Of a stretch of 64,000 bases of DNA, positions 8,757 to 17,339 are shown piece after piece; within the stretch, counting starts at the first letter, position 1; the number at the start of each line of letters is the position of its first letter. The notes beneath the pieces were generated by a model. The model worked only from the letters and a program-made list of their open reading frames with translations, was not told where the DNA came from and did not search any database. Source of the DNA: Mesorhizobium sp. M1E.F.Ca.ET.045.02.1.1 (GTDB taxonomy: Bacteria; Pseudomonadota; Alphaproteobacteria; Rhizobiales; Rhizobiaceae); assembly GCF_003952485.1 (NCBI RefSeq), contig NZ_CP034447.1, positions 1,612,001 to 1,676,000 on the forward strand. The letters are read 5' to 3'. A program made the position numbers and the translations under genes.

Positions 8757-9580
8757 GCAGACAGATGGCGAAAGATCCATTCCGTATTCGCGATCACGTC
8801 CCCGAGTTCGACGACATCGTCGCCGAGATCGTCCGCAGAAGCGCGGAGACCAGGGCGAAAGTTCCGATGGCCGCCGACCTCGCTTACGGACCCGACCCGA
8901 GGGAAACCGTCGATCTGTTTTTCCCGCAGGGCAAACGCGATCGCCTGCCGGTGCACATCTTCATCCACGGCGGCTACTGGCGCATGTTTTCCAAGCGCGA
9001 CTATTCCTACGTCGCGGACACTGTTACCAACGCGGGGGCGATTGCCGTCATCGTAGGCTACGCACTGATGCCGACCGTGAGAATGGCGACGATCGTCGAT
9101 CAGGTACGCCGCGCGAGGCAATGGATACATGACCACATCGCGAGCTACGGCGGCGATCCTGATCAACTGACGGTAAGTGGCCATTCCGCTGGCGCTCATC
9201 TCGCGACGATGCTTTTCGGCGGGGACGGCCGGCCATCAGGCATCAAAGGCGCGCTGCTGCTGGGGGGTATTTACGATCTAAGGCCGTCGCAGGAGTCGTT
9301 TCTCGCTGCTGAGATCGCGATCACCGACGACGAGGTCGAGCGGTTCTCCCCGATAAATCATCGCTTCGATCCTTCAGTGCGCGTCGAGCTATCCGTTGGA
9401 GCTGATGAAACGCCGCCGTTCCACAACCAGGCCGCCACGCTTGCGGAGCGTTTCGAACGGCAAGGGCTTGCCGTCTCGCGCACGAGCCTTGCAGCGGCAA
9501 ATCACATGAGCAGCGTCCGCGACCTTGGCTTGGCTGGCACACCGGCCGCTGCATTGTTGGCTCGTCTGTTGACCGTGTGA
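8753..9580 (+). CDS. Alpha/beta hydrolase, kynurenine formamidase/esterase-like
   Basis: A 275-residue hydrolase of the esterase/lipase superfamily. The oxyanion motif HGGYW lies near residue 65, the nucleophile elbow GHSAGAHL near 142, and Asp and His candidates occur in GADETPPFHNQ and AAANHMSSV. HGGYW is common in arylformamidase-like and carbamate/ester hydrolases. A GTG at 8753 overlaps the previous stop; an ATG at 8765 is an alternative. In this operon it could release the hydroxy acid used by the two dehydrogenases from an ester or lactone, which is inference. Confidence 0.8.
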   Translation: MSRQMAKDPFRIRDHVPEFDDIVAEIVRRSAETRAKVPMAADLAYGPDPRETVDLFFPQGKRDRLPVHIFIHGGYWRMFSKRDYSYVADTVTNAGAIAVIVGYALMPTVRMATIVDQVRRARQWIHDHIASYGGDPDQLTVSGHSAGAHLATMLFGGDGRPSGIKGALLLGGIYDLRPSQESFLAAEIAITDDEVERFSPINHRFDPSVRVELSVGADETPPFHNQAATLAERFERQGLAVSRTSLAAANHMSSVRDLGLAGTPAAALLARLLTV

Positions 9581-9699
9581 AAGGCCACAAAGGCCGGCTC
9601 GCCCAATTCAGCTCTTCAAGTCCGAACTCACGTGACGCCAAACATATCCGGTGTACTGCGGGCAACACTCACATCTTGAGAGGTCAGACGAATCGGCTG

Positions 9700-9875
9700 C
9701 CAGGCATTGTACCGGCGAGATCAACTCTGCTTGGCGCATCCTTGCGGCCGGCTGCCGTCAGCGGCAGCCGAATTTCAATGATGGTGCCGCCCTCGGGTTC
9801 GGAACGGGCCAATGCATCGCCGCCGTGAGCCCGGGCGATCCCACGAACGACGGAGAGGCCCAACCCGGTGCTTTT
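9700..9875 (-). pseudogene. C-terminal fragment of a sensor histidine kinase
   Basis: A short minus-strand frame carries the end of a HATPase_c domain: the G2 box in STGLGLSVVRGIARAHGG, then EPEGGTIIEIRLPL. H-box, N-box and G1 box are absent, and no upstream reading frame links to it. It lies in a 368-bp gap between the hydrolase and a LysR gene. I read it as the remnant of a lost two-component system. Confidence 0.7.
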
Positions 9876-9948
9876 CCGCAAGCGGTACCGACTCCTTTCT
9901 GGCCGCATAAGGCTTCTGGCTTTACGGCTGGCGATTTCCTAGCGCCTC

Positions 9949-10848
9949 TCAATCACTGCCCCATAAACCTATCAGCATCTTAAGGAATCGCTCTGCCGCA
10001 GGCGACAAGGTGCCGCCGCGACGGCGAACCACGCCGATCGTGCGTGATATCTCGGGATTGCGGATTGGGCGGGTGATCAGAAACGGATGGTCTTCTCCCG
10101 GGGTTGCCATTCGTGGCAGAACGGAAATCCCGAGGCCTGCCTCCACCAACCCAAGGGAGGTGGACAGATGGGTTACCTCGTAGAACCAGCGAAGCTTGAT
10201 GTTCGATTTTGCCAGCGCCGCGTCGAGCAGCGTTCTGTTGCCGCTTGATCGATGAACCGTGATCAGATGATAGGGCTCTAGTTCCGCCCAGCCGACCGAT
10301 GGTTTGGCAGCCAGAGGGTGATCCTTGCGCGCTGCAAGCACAAATGGGTCTTCCGCGAGCCGATCAAAGGTCAGGTCCGGATCCGAGGTGCCCATGATGT
10401 TTATGCCGAACTCCACCTCACCGCGCGCCACGGCTTGAAGACCGTCGGTCGCCGGCAAGTCGAGGATGCGAAAGCGGATGTTCGGGTACTCCTCATTGAA
10501 CTGCCGGATGGCGGTCGGCAGGAAGTAGAATGCCGCAGTGGGGAGGCACGCGATCGTCACCAATCCACCTCGGTTGGTTCCAACGTCACGAACAGCAAAC
10601 AGAGAGCCGTCAAACTCCTCCAGCATGCGTCGCACGAGCGGCACGAGTTCTGTACCGAGAGCCGTCGCGGATACGTGCCGGGTTGTCCGTTCCAAAATGG
10701 GTGCTCCGATAGCCTGCTCCAGTTTTTGAATGCGGCGGCTCAACGCGGGCTGTGACAGATGCAGAGCTTCGGCCGCGCGATGAAAGCTCTCCAACTCTAC
10801 GACGCTCAGGAAGGCTCGAAGGTCAAGGATCTCGCAATTAATGCTCAT
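9949..10848 (-). CDS. LysR-family transcriptional regulator
   Basis: A 299-residue LysR protein. The helix-turn-helix is residues about 5-65 (LSVVELESFHRAAEALHLSQ, then PALSRRIQKLEQAIG), followed by a two-lobed effector domain. It is divergent from the PrpF-like gene and its 100-bp intergenic region, so it probably controls the tautomerase and the SsuABC-like importer. The effector is likely an aromatic or dicarboxylic acid metabolite if the tautomerase call is right. Confidence 0.88.
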   Translation of the reverse strand: MSINCEILDLRAFLSVVELESFHRAAEALHLSQPALSRRIQKLEQAIGAPILERTTRHVSATALGTELVPLVRRMLEEFDGSLFAVRDVGTNRGGLVTIACLPTAAFYFLPTAIRQFNEEYPNIRFRILDLPATDGLQAVARGEVEFGINIMGTSDPDLTFDRLAEDPFVLAARKDHPLAAKPSVGWAELEPYHLITVHRSSGNRTLLDAALAKSNIKLRWFYEVTHLSTSLGLVEAGLGISVLPRMATPGEDHPFLITRPIRNPEISRTIGVVRRRGGTLSPAAERFLKMLIGLWGSD

Positions 10849-10878
10849 GTTGCATCAATCCTCCGATTCTTAGCATTT

Positions 10879-10908
10879 CACAAAATAAATGTGTTTTCCA
10901 ATAATTGG
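10879..10908. promoter_or_regulatory. Candidate LysR operator between divergent genes
   Basis: Two inverted repeats sit between the LysR start (10848) and the PrpF-like start (10949): CACA-aaataaa-TGTG at 10879-10893 and CCAAT-a-ATTGG at 10898-10908. Placement and AT-richness suit a LysR recognition and activation site pair. No binding data are available. Confidence 0.35.
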
Positions 10909-10948
10909 ATCAAAGAGCGCCGATTGATACGGCGATGACATAATTCTG

Positions 10949-12046
10949 ATGCAAGCACAAGCGATGAATGACCTGTTGGCGATCCCTTGCGTTCTGATGA
11001 GAGGCGGCACCTCAAAAGGTCCGTTCTTCCTGGCAAACGATCTTCCTGCGGACGCCATCGAGCGGGACAAGATCCTCCTGTCCGTTATGGGCTCGGGTCA
11101 TCCGTTGCAGATAGACGGCATCGGTGGCGGCAATCCGGTCACGAGCAAGGTGGCCATCGTCGGGCCTGCCAGCATTCCAGGCGCCGACGTGGATTATCTG
11201 TTTGCCCAGGTGCGGGTCGACCAGCAGATTGTCGACACCTCCCCGAACTGCGGCAACATGCTGGCTGCGGTCGGCCCGTTTGCCATTGAAGCTGGACTTG
11301 TCCCGGTTCGTGGAGAAACGACGCTCGTCCGGATCCATAACGTCAACACCAGCAAGCTGATCGAGGCCGAAGTTCCCACTCCAAACGGCAGCGTCTCCTA
11401 TCTCGGTGAAGCTGCCATTGACGGCGTGCCCGGCCGTGGAGCGCCGATCGCATTGACCTTCGTGGACGCGGCGGGAGCTCGTACCGGACGGCTTTTTCCC
11501 ACCGGCAAGCCGGTAGACTTGATCGATGGTGTGGCTGTCACCTGCATCGACTGCGCAATGCCGATGATGTTGATCGAGGCAGACTCGGTCGGCGCAACCG
11601 GCTTCGAATCCGCGGCTGAACTCAATGCTGATAGGGAATTGCTGGGACGGCTGGAGAAGCTTCGCATCGCTGCCGGCGAACGGATGGGCCTTGGGGATGT
11701 AAGCAATCAGGTAACGCCGAAGCCGGTGCTGATTTCCCGGCCAAAGTCGGGAGGCGACATCAGCGTGCGGTATTTCATGCCGCATCAATGTCACCCGTCG
11801 CTCGCAACCACGGGCGCCGTGGGGATCGCCACGGCCTGTATCAGCCAGGATACTGTTGCTTCGCTTCTGATCGGCAGGCGGATCCCTCCAGTCGTGCTTT
11901 CCATAGAGCACCCAAGCGGCCACCTGGACGTCAAGCTGTATGAAAGGGACGGCAAAGTCGTCGCCGGAATCCTTCGCACCGCCCGCCGGCTGTTCGAAGG
12001 ACATGTATTTGCAAAACCTGTCCCGCAACTGGGTTGCGCGGCATAA
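10949..12046 (+). CDS. PrpF/GalD-family isomerase (4-oxalomesaconate tautomerase-like)
   Basis: A 365-residue member of the PrpF/DapF-fold family. It begins with the hallmark VLMRGGTSKGPFF and carries a conserved cysteine in DTSPNCGNMLAAV, the general acid/base position of the fold, and GGGNPVTSK. Related enzymes isomerise double bonds in aconitate (PrpF) or tautomerise oxalomesaconate in gallate degradation (GalD). ATGs at 10949 and 10964 are both possible. The adjacent SsuABC-like importer suggests an imported carboxylic or aromatic substrate. Confidence 0.82.
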   Translation: MQAQAMNDLLAIPCVLMRGGTSKGPFFLANDLPADAIERDKILLSVMGSGHPLQIDGIGGGNPVTSKVAIVGPASIPGADVDYLFAQVRVDQQIVDTSPNCGNMLAAVGPFAIEAGLVPVRGETTLVRIHNVNTSKLIEAEVPTPNGSVSYLGEAAIDGVPGRGAPIALTFVDAAGARTGRLFPTGKPVDLIDGVAVTCIDCAMPMMLIEADSVGATGFESAAELNADRELLGRLEKLRIAAGERMGLGDVSNQVTPKPVLISRPKSGGDISVRYFMPHQCHPSLATTGAVGIATACISQDTVASLLIGRRIPPVVLSIEHPSGHLDVKLYERDGKVVAGILRTARRLFEGHVFAKPVPQLGCAA

Positions 12047-12091
12047 TAACCGTGGCCGCCAGGAGGGCGCCACCAACAGGAGGAGAATATC

Positions 12092-13093
12092 ATGCGCAAG
12101 CTCATGCTCGCCCTCGCGGCAACCGTCGTGTTTGCCGGTTCCGCATTCGCGGATCCGGTCCGCATCAGCGTCGGCTCTTACAATCTCAACAATCTTCCCT
12201 TTCCGGTCGCCCAGGGGCTTGGCCTTTATGAAAAGGAAGGCCTGGAGGTGACCGTCGAGAACTTCGCATCGGGCGGGTCGAAGACGCTTCAGGCCCTTGT
12301 CGCCGGCTCGACGGATATCGCCGTAGGCTTCTACGACCATACGATCCAGATGCAGGCGCAAAAGAAGGCTGTCGTGGCGTTCGTGCAGCTCGCCCGCAAT
12401 TCCGGGCTCGTGTTGGCTGGCGGCAAGAACAGCACTTTCGACCCGGCAAAACCGGAAACGATCAAAGGCGCAAAAATTGGGATCACCTCGCCAGGCTCGT
12501 CTTCCGATTTCTTCGTCCGCTATTACCTGCAGCGCAACGGCTTGTCCGCGAACGACGTCTCGCTGATCGGCGTGGGCTCCGGGTCTGCCGCCGTCGCGGC
12601 CCTTGAACAGGGCAAGGTCGACCTCCTCGTCAACTACGACCCGGCGGCAACCTTTATAGCGGCCAAGGGCGTCGGCAAGATCCTGATCGACGGTCGCAGC
12701 GACGAGGGAGCCAAGGCGATCTATGGCGGGATTTACCCAACCTCCGTCCTCTATGCCACACAGAGCTATATCGAGAAAAATCCGGAGACCGTCCAGAAGG
12801 TCACGAATGCGACGGTCAAGGCGCTCGAGTGGATGAACAGTCACTCCGCGGAAGAGATCGTCGACAAGCTGCCGAAGGAGTTCATCTCCGGCGATCGTGA
12901 AACCTACGTCAAGGCGGTAGAGAACGCGAAGGCGATCTTTTCGAAGGACGGGCGCATAAATGAGGAAGATATCAAGACTCCGCTCGCAGTCCTAAAGAGT
13001 TTCAATGAAAAAGTCGCTGCGGCTGAGATCGACCTCAAGAGAACCTACACGAACGAGTTCGTCGACAAAGTCCCGAACGTCGCCGCCAACTGA
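12092..13093 (+). CDS. ABC transporter substrate-binding protein, NMT1/SsuA type
   Basis: A 333-residue periplasmic protein with a signal peptide ending SAFA|DP around residue 20 and an NMT1/SsuA-like core, for example GLGLYEKEGLEVTVENF and GITSPGSSSDFFVRYYL. A strong GGAGGAGAAT ribosome site precedes the ATG. The family binds sulfonates, nitrate, thiamine precursors or aromatic acids. The neighbouring tautomerase favours an organic acid over a sulfonate, as no sulfonatase is present. Confidence 0.86.
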   Translation: MRKLMLALAATVVFAGSAFADPVRISVGSYNLNNLPFPVAQGLGLYEKEGLEVTVENFASGGSKTLQALVAGSTDIAVGFYDHTIQMQAQKKAVVAFVQLARNSGLVLAGGKNSTFDPAKPETIKGAKIGITSPGSSSDFFVRYYLQRNGLSANDVSLIGVGSGSAAVAALEQGKVDLLVNYDPAATFIAAKGVGKILIDGRSDEGAKAIYGGIYPTSVLYATQSYIEKNPETVQKVTNATVKALEWMNSHSAEEIVDKLPKEFISGDRETYVKAVENAKAIFSKDGRINEEDIKTPLAVLKSFNEKVAAAEIDLKRTYTNEFVDKVPNVAAN

Positions 13094-13105
13094 CAGGAGG
13101 AGGTC

Positions 13106-13936
13106 ATGGCATTGGCCGTAGTGAAAACCGTATCCCCGACGAACAGTCCGCATCATGCGAAGCCGATGGTTTCCATCGACAAGGTCACCATGTCCTTTGG
13201 CGCCTATGTGGCCGTGCAGAATGTGAACTTGGCTGTCGCCGATGGCGAGTTTCTTGCGATCGTTGGGCCGACCGGCTGCGGCAAGAGCACGATTCTTAAC
13301 GCGATTGCCGGGCTGCTGAAGCCCTCGAGCGGTACTGTCGCGATTGAGGGTCAGCCGGTACGCGGGATCCAAAACGATATCGGCTATCTGTTCCAGCAGG
13401 ATGCACTGCTTCCTTGGAAGACTGCGCTCGAGAATGTCGAACTTGGCCCCATGTTCAAGGGCACAGGCGCTGCCGAACGACGCGAGCAGTCGATGAAGTG
13501 GCTGGCGAAGGTTGGTCTGAAGGGCTTCGAGCATCGCTACCCGCATCAGCTTTCCGGCGGACAGCGCAAGCGCGTGCAGATGGCACAGGCACTGATTACC
13601 GGCCCCAAGGTCATCCTGATGGACGAGCCTTTCTCGGCACTCGACATCCATACCCGCCACCTGATGCAGAATGAGCTGTTGCGGCTTTGGCAGGAGCAAC
13701 GGCGCGCCGTGGTGATGATCACGCACGACCTTGAGGAGGCGATCGCTCTCGGGGATCGGGTCGTGGTGCTTGCCGCCGGACCGCGCTCGCACGTGATCGA
13801 CAGCTTCCCCGTCGATCTCCGACGCCCCCGCGATGTCGCTGAAATCAAGCTCGATCCACGCTTCATGGATCTTTATCGCAACATCTGGTCATCGCTGCGC
13901 AGCGAAGTGGAGAAAAGCTATGAACGCCACGACTGA
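13106..13936 (+). CDS. ABC transporter ATP-binding protein, SsuB/TauB type
   Basis: A 276-residue single-NBD ATPase with Walker A GPTGCGKST near residue 56, a Q-loop in GYLFQQDALLPW, signature LSGGQRKRV and Walker B VILMDEPFSALD. These are characteristic of the nitrate/sulfonate/taurine family. It follows the binding protein by 12 bases with an AGGAGG site, and its 3' end overlaps the permease start. Confidence 0.9.
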   Translation: MALAVVKTVSPTNSPHHAKPMVSIDKVTMSFGAYVAVQNVNLAVADGEFLAIVGPTGCGKSTILNAIAGLLKPSSGTVAIEGQPVRGIQNDIGYLFQQDALLPWKTALENVELGPMFKGTGAAERREQSMKWLAKVGLKGFEHRYPHQLSGGQRKRVQMAQALITGPKVILMDEPFSALDIHTRHLMQNELLRLWQEQRRAVVMITHDLEEAIALGDRVVVLAAGPRSHVIDSFPVDLRRPRDVAEIKLDPRFMDLYRNIWSSLRSEVEKSYERHD

Positions 13937-14693
13937 ACGCCTCATCCAAGTCGTACTGCTGGTGGCAATTGTCGGCGGCTGGCAGCTCGGTGTCGCGGCG
14001 GGCATCATCGACGTCTTCTTTTTCCCGGCTCCGGTCGACATCCTCAAGCAGGTGGCGTCCTGGGTAGTGGACGCCAGCTTCTATAAGCATGTGGCCATCA
14101 CCCTGACGGAAACCGTGCTCGGCTACCTGGTCGGGACGGCACTCGGCGTGGCAGCAGGCGTCTGGCTCGGCCTCAGTCGTTCGGCCGCGCGCATTCTGGA
14201 TCCTTTCATCAAAGGCTTGAACGCGATCCCTCGCGTCGTGCTTGCGCCGATATTCGTACTCTGGCTCGGCCTCGGTCTCTGGTCCAAGGTGGCGCTCGCC
14301 GTCACGCTGGTGTTCTTCGTCACTTTCTTCAACGCCATGCAGGGCGTTCGTGAAGTGAACCCGGTTGTGCTGTCGAACACGCGCATTCTCGGAGCCAAGC
14401 GGTCGGACCTGCTTCGTCACGTCTACTTCCCGGCGGCGGCAAGCTGGATTCTGTCCTCATTGCGCACTTCGGTCGGTTTTGCCGTCGTCGGGGCGATTAT
14501 CGGCGAGTATCTCGGCTCCTCCGCCGGGCTTGGCTATCTGATCGCTCAGGCGGAAGGCAATTTCGATGCGGTCGGTGTCTTCGCAGGGATCCTGATCCTC
14601 GCGATCTTCGTCCTGATTATCGACAGCATCCTGGACGTCGCCGAGAAGCATCTCATCAAGTGGCGACCGAGCGCTTCCGAACGGCCTGCGTGA
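13920..14693 (+). CDS. ABC transporter permease, SsuC/TauC type
   Basis: A 257-residue permease with six predicted membrane segments and the conserved EAA-like loop NTRILGAKRSDLLRHVYFPAA near residue 158. The ATG at 13920 (MNATTERL) has a GGAG site and overlaps the ATPase end by 17 bases; the frame is open further upstream but that part is ATPase sequence. It completes a three-component importer. Confidence 0.88.
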   Translation: MNATTERLIQVVLLVAIVGGWQLGVAAGIIDVFFFPAPVDILKQVASWVVDASFYKHVAITLTETVLGYLVGTALGVAAGVWLGLSRSAARILDPFIKGLNAIPRVVLAPIFVLWLGLGLWSKVALAVTLVFFVTFFNAMQGVREVNPVVLSNTRILGAKRSDLLRHVYFPAAASWILSSLRTSVGFAVVGAIIGEYLGSSAGLGYLIAQAEGNFDAVGVFAGILILAIFVLIIDSILDVAEKHLIKWRPSASERPA

Positions 14694-14728
14694 GGATCTT
14701 TAGCGGCAACCGAGAAGCTTGTTCACAA

Positions 14729-14761
14729 GCGCTCTCCCTCCCAGCCAAGGAGGGAGAGCGC
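14729..14761 (+). terminator. Perfect 13-bp hairpin after the importer operon
   Basis: GCGCTCTCCCTCC and its exact complement GGAGGGAGAGCGC are separated by 7 bases, 36 bases after the permease stop and upstream of a convergent gene. The stem is strong enough to stop or protect transcripts from either side, but there is no T-run, so it is not a canonical intrinsic terminator. Confidence 0.5.
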
Positions 14762-14918
14762 AGGCATTCTGCGCACTCTCTGGGTCCGAAACTGGGAACG
14801 ATGGTGGAACGCAAGAAAGGCCGCCTGCTCCACGCCGGGCAATTGGGATGCACTTGGCCGGAGCGGATCTGCGACGCGAAGGTGCCTGGAACCCGCGAAC
14901 CGTCCTGGTCCGCTCACT

Positions 14919-15891
14919 TCAGCCGACACCGAACAGCTCGCTGAGCCACGCCATCTGTTCGCGTTCCTGGTAGCCTTGCCCACCTTCATGGTTGTTGAAT
15001 TCGTATTCTACGATGGTCTTGTCCCCCGCGTAGGCATTGAACGCGCCATAAACGGTAGAGGGCGGGCAAACTTCGTCCATCAGGGCCACCGAAAACAGCG
15101 CCTTCGCTTTGGACTGCCGGGCGAAGTTGACGCAGTCGAAATAGGAGAGCGTTTCAAAGACTTTCGCCTTCTTCTCGCGATGTTGCGCCAAGAAACGAAC
15201 GATTTCCAAATAGGGATCGCGGACGGCAGTCCCCAAAGCGCGGGGAAAGTCACAAAGAAACGGCACGTCGGCCATTACAGCCTTGACGCGGGGATCGATT
15301 CCGCCGACGGCAAGCGAGATGCCGCCGCCCTGACTGTCACCGCAAACCGCGATGCGCTCGGGATCGATGAAGTCCAGCCCTAGGAGAGCATCTATCGCCC
15401 TCACGGCATCGGTGAACACGCGCCGGTAATAGTAGTCATTCTTATCCAGCACGCCGCGCGTCATAAAGCCGAGAAAGGAAGAGGTCGAGCCGACCGGATC
15501 GGCGGTCTCGCCGACGCTCAAGTCGCTTCCCTGCCCGCGTGTATCCATTCGAAAATATGCAAACCCTGACGCCGCCCAGTGCAGCTGCTCATGCGCCAGG
15601 CCGCGACCGCTGCCATAGCCGATATACTGCACGACCAGGGGCAGACGCCCCTGGCGGTGCGTGGGCAGGATCAGCCATCCTTTTATCGGGTGTCCCCCAA
15701 ATCCCGGAAAGGTGACGTCGAAGTGACTGAACCGCCTTGAGCGTTGTCTGCGCCGGAACGATGCTGACCGCGCCGCCGGCGTAGCGGGCCTCAGCGATAG
15801 TCGAGGCCCAGAACTGGGCAAAGTCGCCCGGCGTGGCGACTTTGCTGACATAGGCGCCTAGTTGAGGCTGGATCAGATCTTGGAACGGCAT
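14919..15891 (-). pseudogene. Acetylxylan esterase/cephalosporin-C deacetylase family (AXE1), frameshifted
   Basis: Two overlapping minus-strand frames make one AXE1-family protein of about 320 residues. The N-terminus starts at 15891 behind GGGAGGAACA and encodes MPFQDLIQPQLGAY to ATTLKAV-type sequence; near 15722-15735 homology jumps by one base to the frame reading SHFDVTFPGFGG. The catalytic parts are all in the second frame: GDSQGGG nucleophile elbow, Asp in ALMDEVCPP, His in NNHEGG. A single-base indel explains it. It could be a real inactivation or a sequencing error, because the rest is intact. Confidence 0.78.
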
Positions 15892-16068
15892 TGTTCCTCC
15901 CAAATTAAATTAGAGACAAAATCGGCGATTGATATGGATGGCTCCGCATTCGGATCCGAGCGCGAGCGTGGATCTGCGGGTTACCGGTCCAACAGATTCC
16001 GGCATCCCCCCATTCTTCCGCGCATGGCCGTCAGGTGGCGGCAGACCTTCACCCAGAGGTGCCGCCGG

Positions 16069-16095
16069 AAAAAAATGGGGCGGCGACCGCCCCAT
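16069..16095 (-). terminator. Rho-independent terminator of the PotF-like gene
   Basis: On the minus strand a 9-bp perfect stem (ATGGGGCGG/CCGCCCCAT, loop TCG) is followed immediately by seven T residues, 12 bases downstream of the PotF-like stop. This is the clearest intrinsic terminator in the window apart from the DAHP synthase leader hairpin. Confidence 0.85.
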
Positions 16096-16106
16096 CCATG
16101 TCCCGT

Positions 16107-17204
16107 TTAGCTGCCCGTTTTGATCTGGGTCCAGAGGCGGGTGAGTACGCGCTGCTCCTTCGACCCGTATGAAGAAATAGTGAAAAGCTTCTTGAGCGTT
16201 TCCTGCGTCGGATAAACTGAAGGGTTCTTCAACACTGATTGGTCGATGAACTTCTGCGAGGCCAGATTGCCGTTGGCTGTTTGGACATAGTTGGTTGACT
16301 TGGCAATGACTTCCGGCCGCATCAGGTAGTTGATGAAGGCATGCGCCTCATCGACATGCTTAGCGTCAGCAGGGATCGCAAGGTTGTCGAACCACATATA
16401 GGTGCCTTCCTTAGGGATCAGGTATTCGACCTTGACCCCGTTGTTGGCTTCCTTGGCGCGGTTCTTGGCCTGCAGCACGTCACCTGACCAGCCGATGCTG
16501 ATGCATTTATCGCCGTTCGCCAGATCGTTGATATAGGCAGAGGAGTTGAAGGTGCGGACGTAGGGGCGGATTTTCGTGTAGATGTCACCGCCGGCTTCGA
16601 GGTCTTCTTTCTTCTTGCTGTCACCATCCTTGCCGAGATAGTTCATGGCAACGGCCAAAGTCTCCTCGGGCGCATCGACGATATTGATGCCGCAGTCCTT
16701 CAGCTTGGCCGCATTCTCCGGCTTGAAGAGCACGTCCCAGCTGTCGATCGCCACGTCGCCGAGAGCTGCCTTCACCTTGTCGACATTATAGCCGATGCCG
16801 GTCGTGCCCCACATGTAGTTGACGGCATATTCATTGCCCGTGTCATACTTGGCCAGGCGCGCCATCACCTCGGGCCACATGTTCTTTAAGTTCGGCAGCT
16901 TGGACTTGTCGAGTTTCTGGAACACGCCGGCCTGAATTTGCCTGGCCAGAAAAGGTCCGGTTGTAACCACCACGTCATAGCCGGAGCCGCCGGCAAGCAG
17001 CTTGGTCTCAAGAATTTCGTTCGAATCGAAGGTGTCGTAGACGACCTTGATGCCGGTCTCCTTGGTGAAATCATCAAGGATGGAACTGTCGATATAATCA
17101 GACCAGTTATAGACGTTGACGACCTTGTCCTGCGCCAACGAGACGCCTGCGGAAAACAGGACGGCCGTCATCGTGACCGCCAGTCCGAGTAGCTCCTTCT
17201 TCAT
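16107..17204 (-). CDS. Spermidine/putrescine-type ABC substrate-binding protein (PotF-like)
   Basis: A 365-residue periplasmic protein with a signal peptide ending near residue 25 (SAGVSLAQ). The mature part opens VVNVYNWSDYIDSSILDDF, diagnostic of PotD/PotF proteins, and carries the family stretch AVNYMWGTTGIGYNVDKV. A strong AGGAGGACCTGA site precedes the ATG. No permease or ATPase accompanies it, so it must use components encoded elsewhere. It follows the kinase/aminotransferase fusion on the same strand, which suggests that an imported amine feeds that enzyme. Confidence 0.87.
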   Translation of the reverse strand: MKKELLGLAVTMTAVLFSAGVSLAQDKVVNVYNWSDYIDSSILDDFTKETGIKVVYDTFDSNEILETKLLAGGSGYDVVVTTGPFLARQIQAGVFQKLDKSKLPNLKNMWPEVMARLAKYDTGNEYAVNYMWGTTGIGYNVDKVKAALGDVAIDSWDVLFKPENAAKLKDCGINIVDAPEETLAVAMNYLGKDGDSKKKEDLEAGGDIYTKIRPYVRTFNSSAYINDLANGDKCISIGWSGDVLQAKNRAKEANNGVKVEYLIPKEGTYMWFDNLAIPADAKHVDEAHAFINYLMRPEVIAKSTNYVQTANGNLASQKFIDQSVLKNPSVYPTQETLKKLFTISSYGSKEQRVLTRLWTQIKTGS

Positions 17205-17339
17205 TCAGGTCCTCCTGTTTGTGGCGCCCGCCATTCTCGTGGCAGGCCGTTGCACCATTCTCGAAGGCAAGGAGAGAGGCGTTGACCTCCCCTTTTGAGG
17301 CCGGCCTGGCATCCGTTCTCTAGCGAATGCATGGGGGGC

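Noticed and set aside
11012..12844. 610-codon open frame on the minus strand
   Set aside because: It lies antisense to the PrpF-like and SsuA-like genes, has low-complexity Arg/Asp-rich composition and no recognisable family; it is a high-GC shadow frame.
14660..14944. Small plus-strand frame after the SsuC-like permease
   Set aside because: It overlaps the permease end in another frame and reads through a 13-bp hairpin; no ribosome site or homology.
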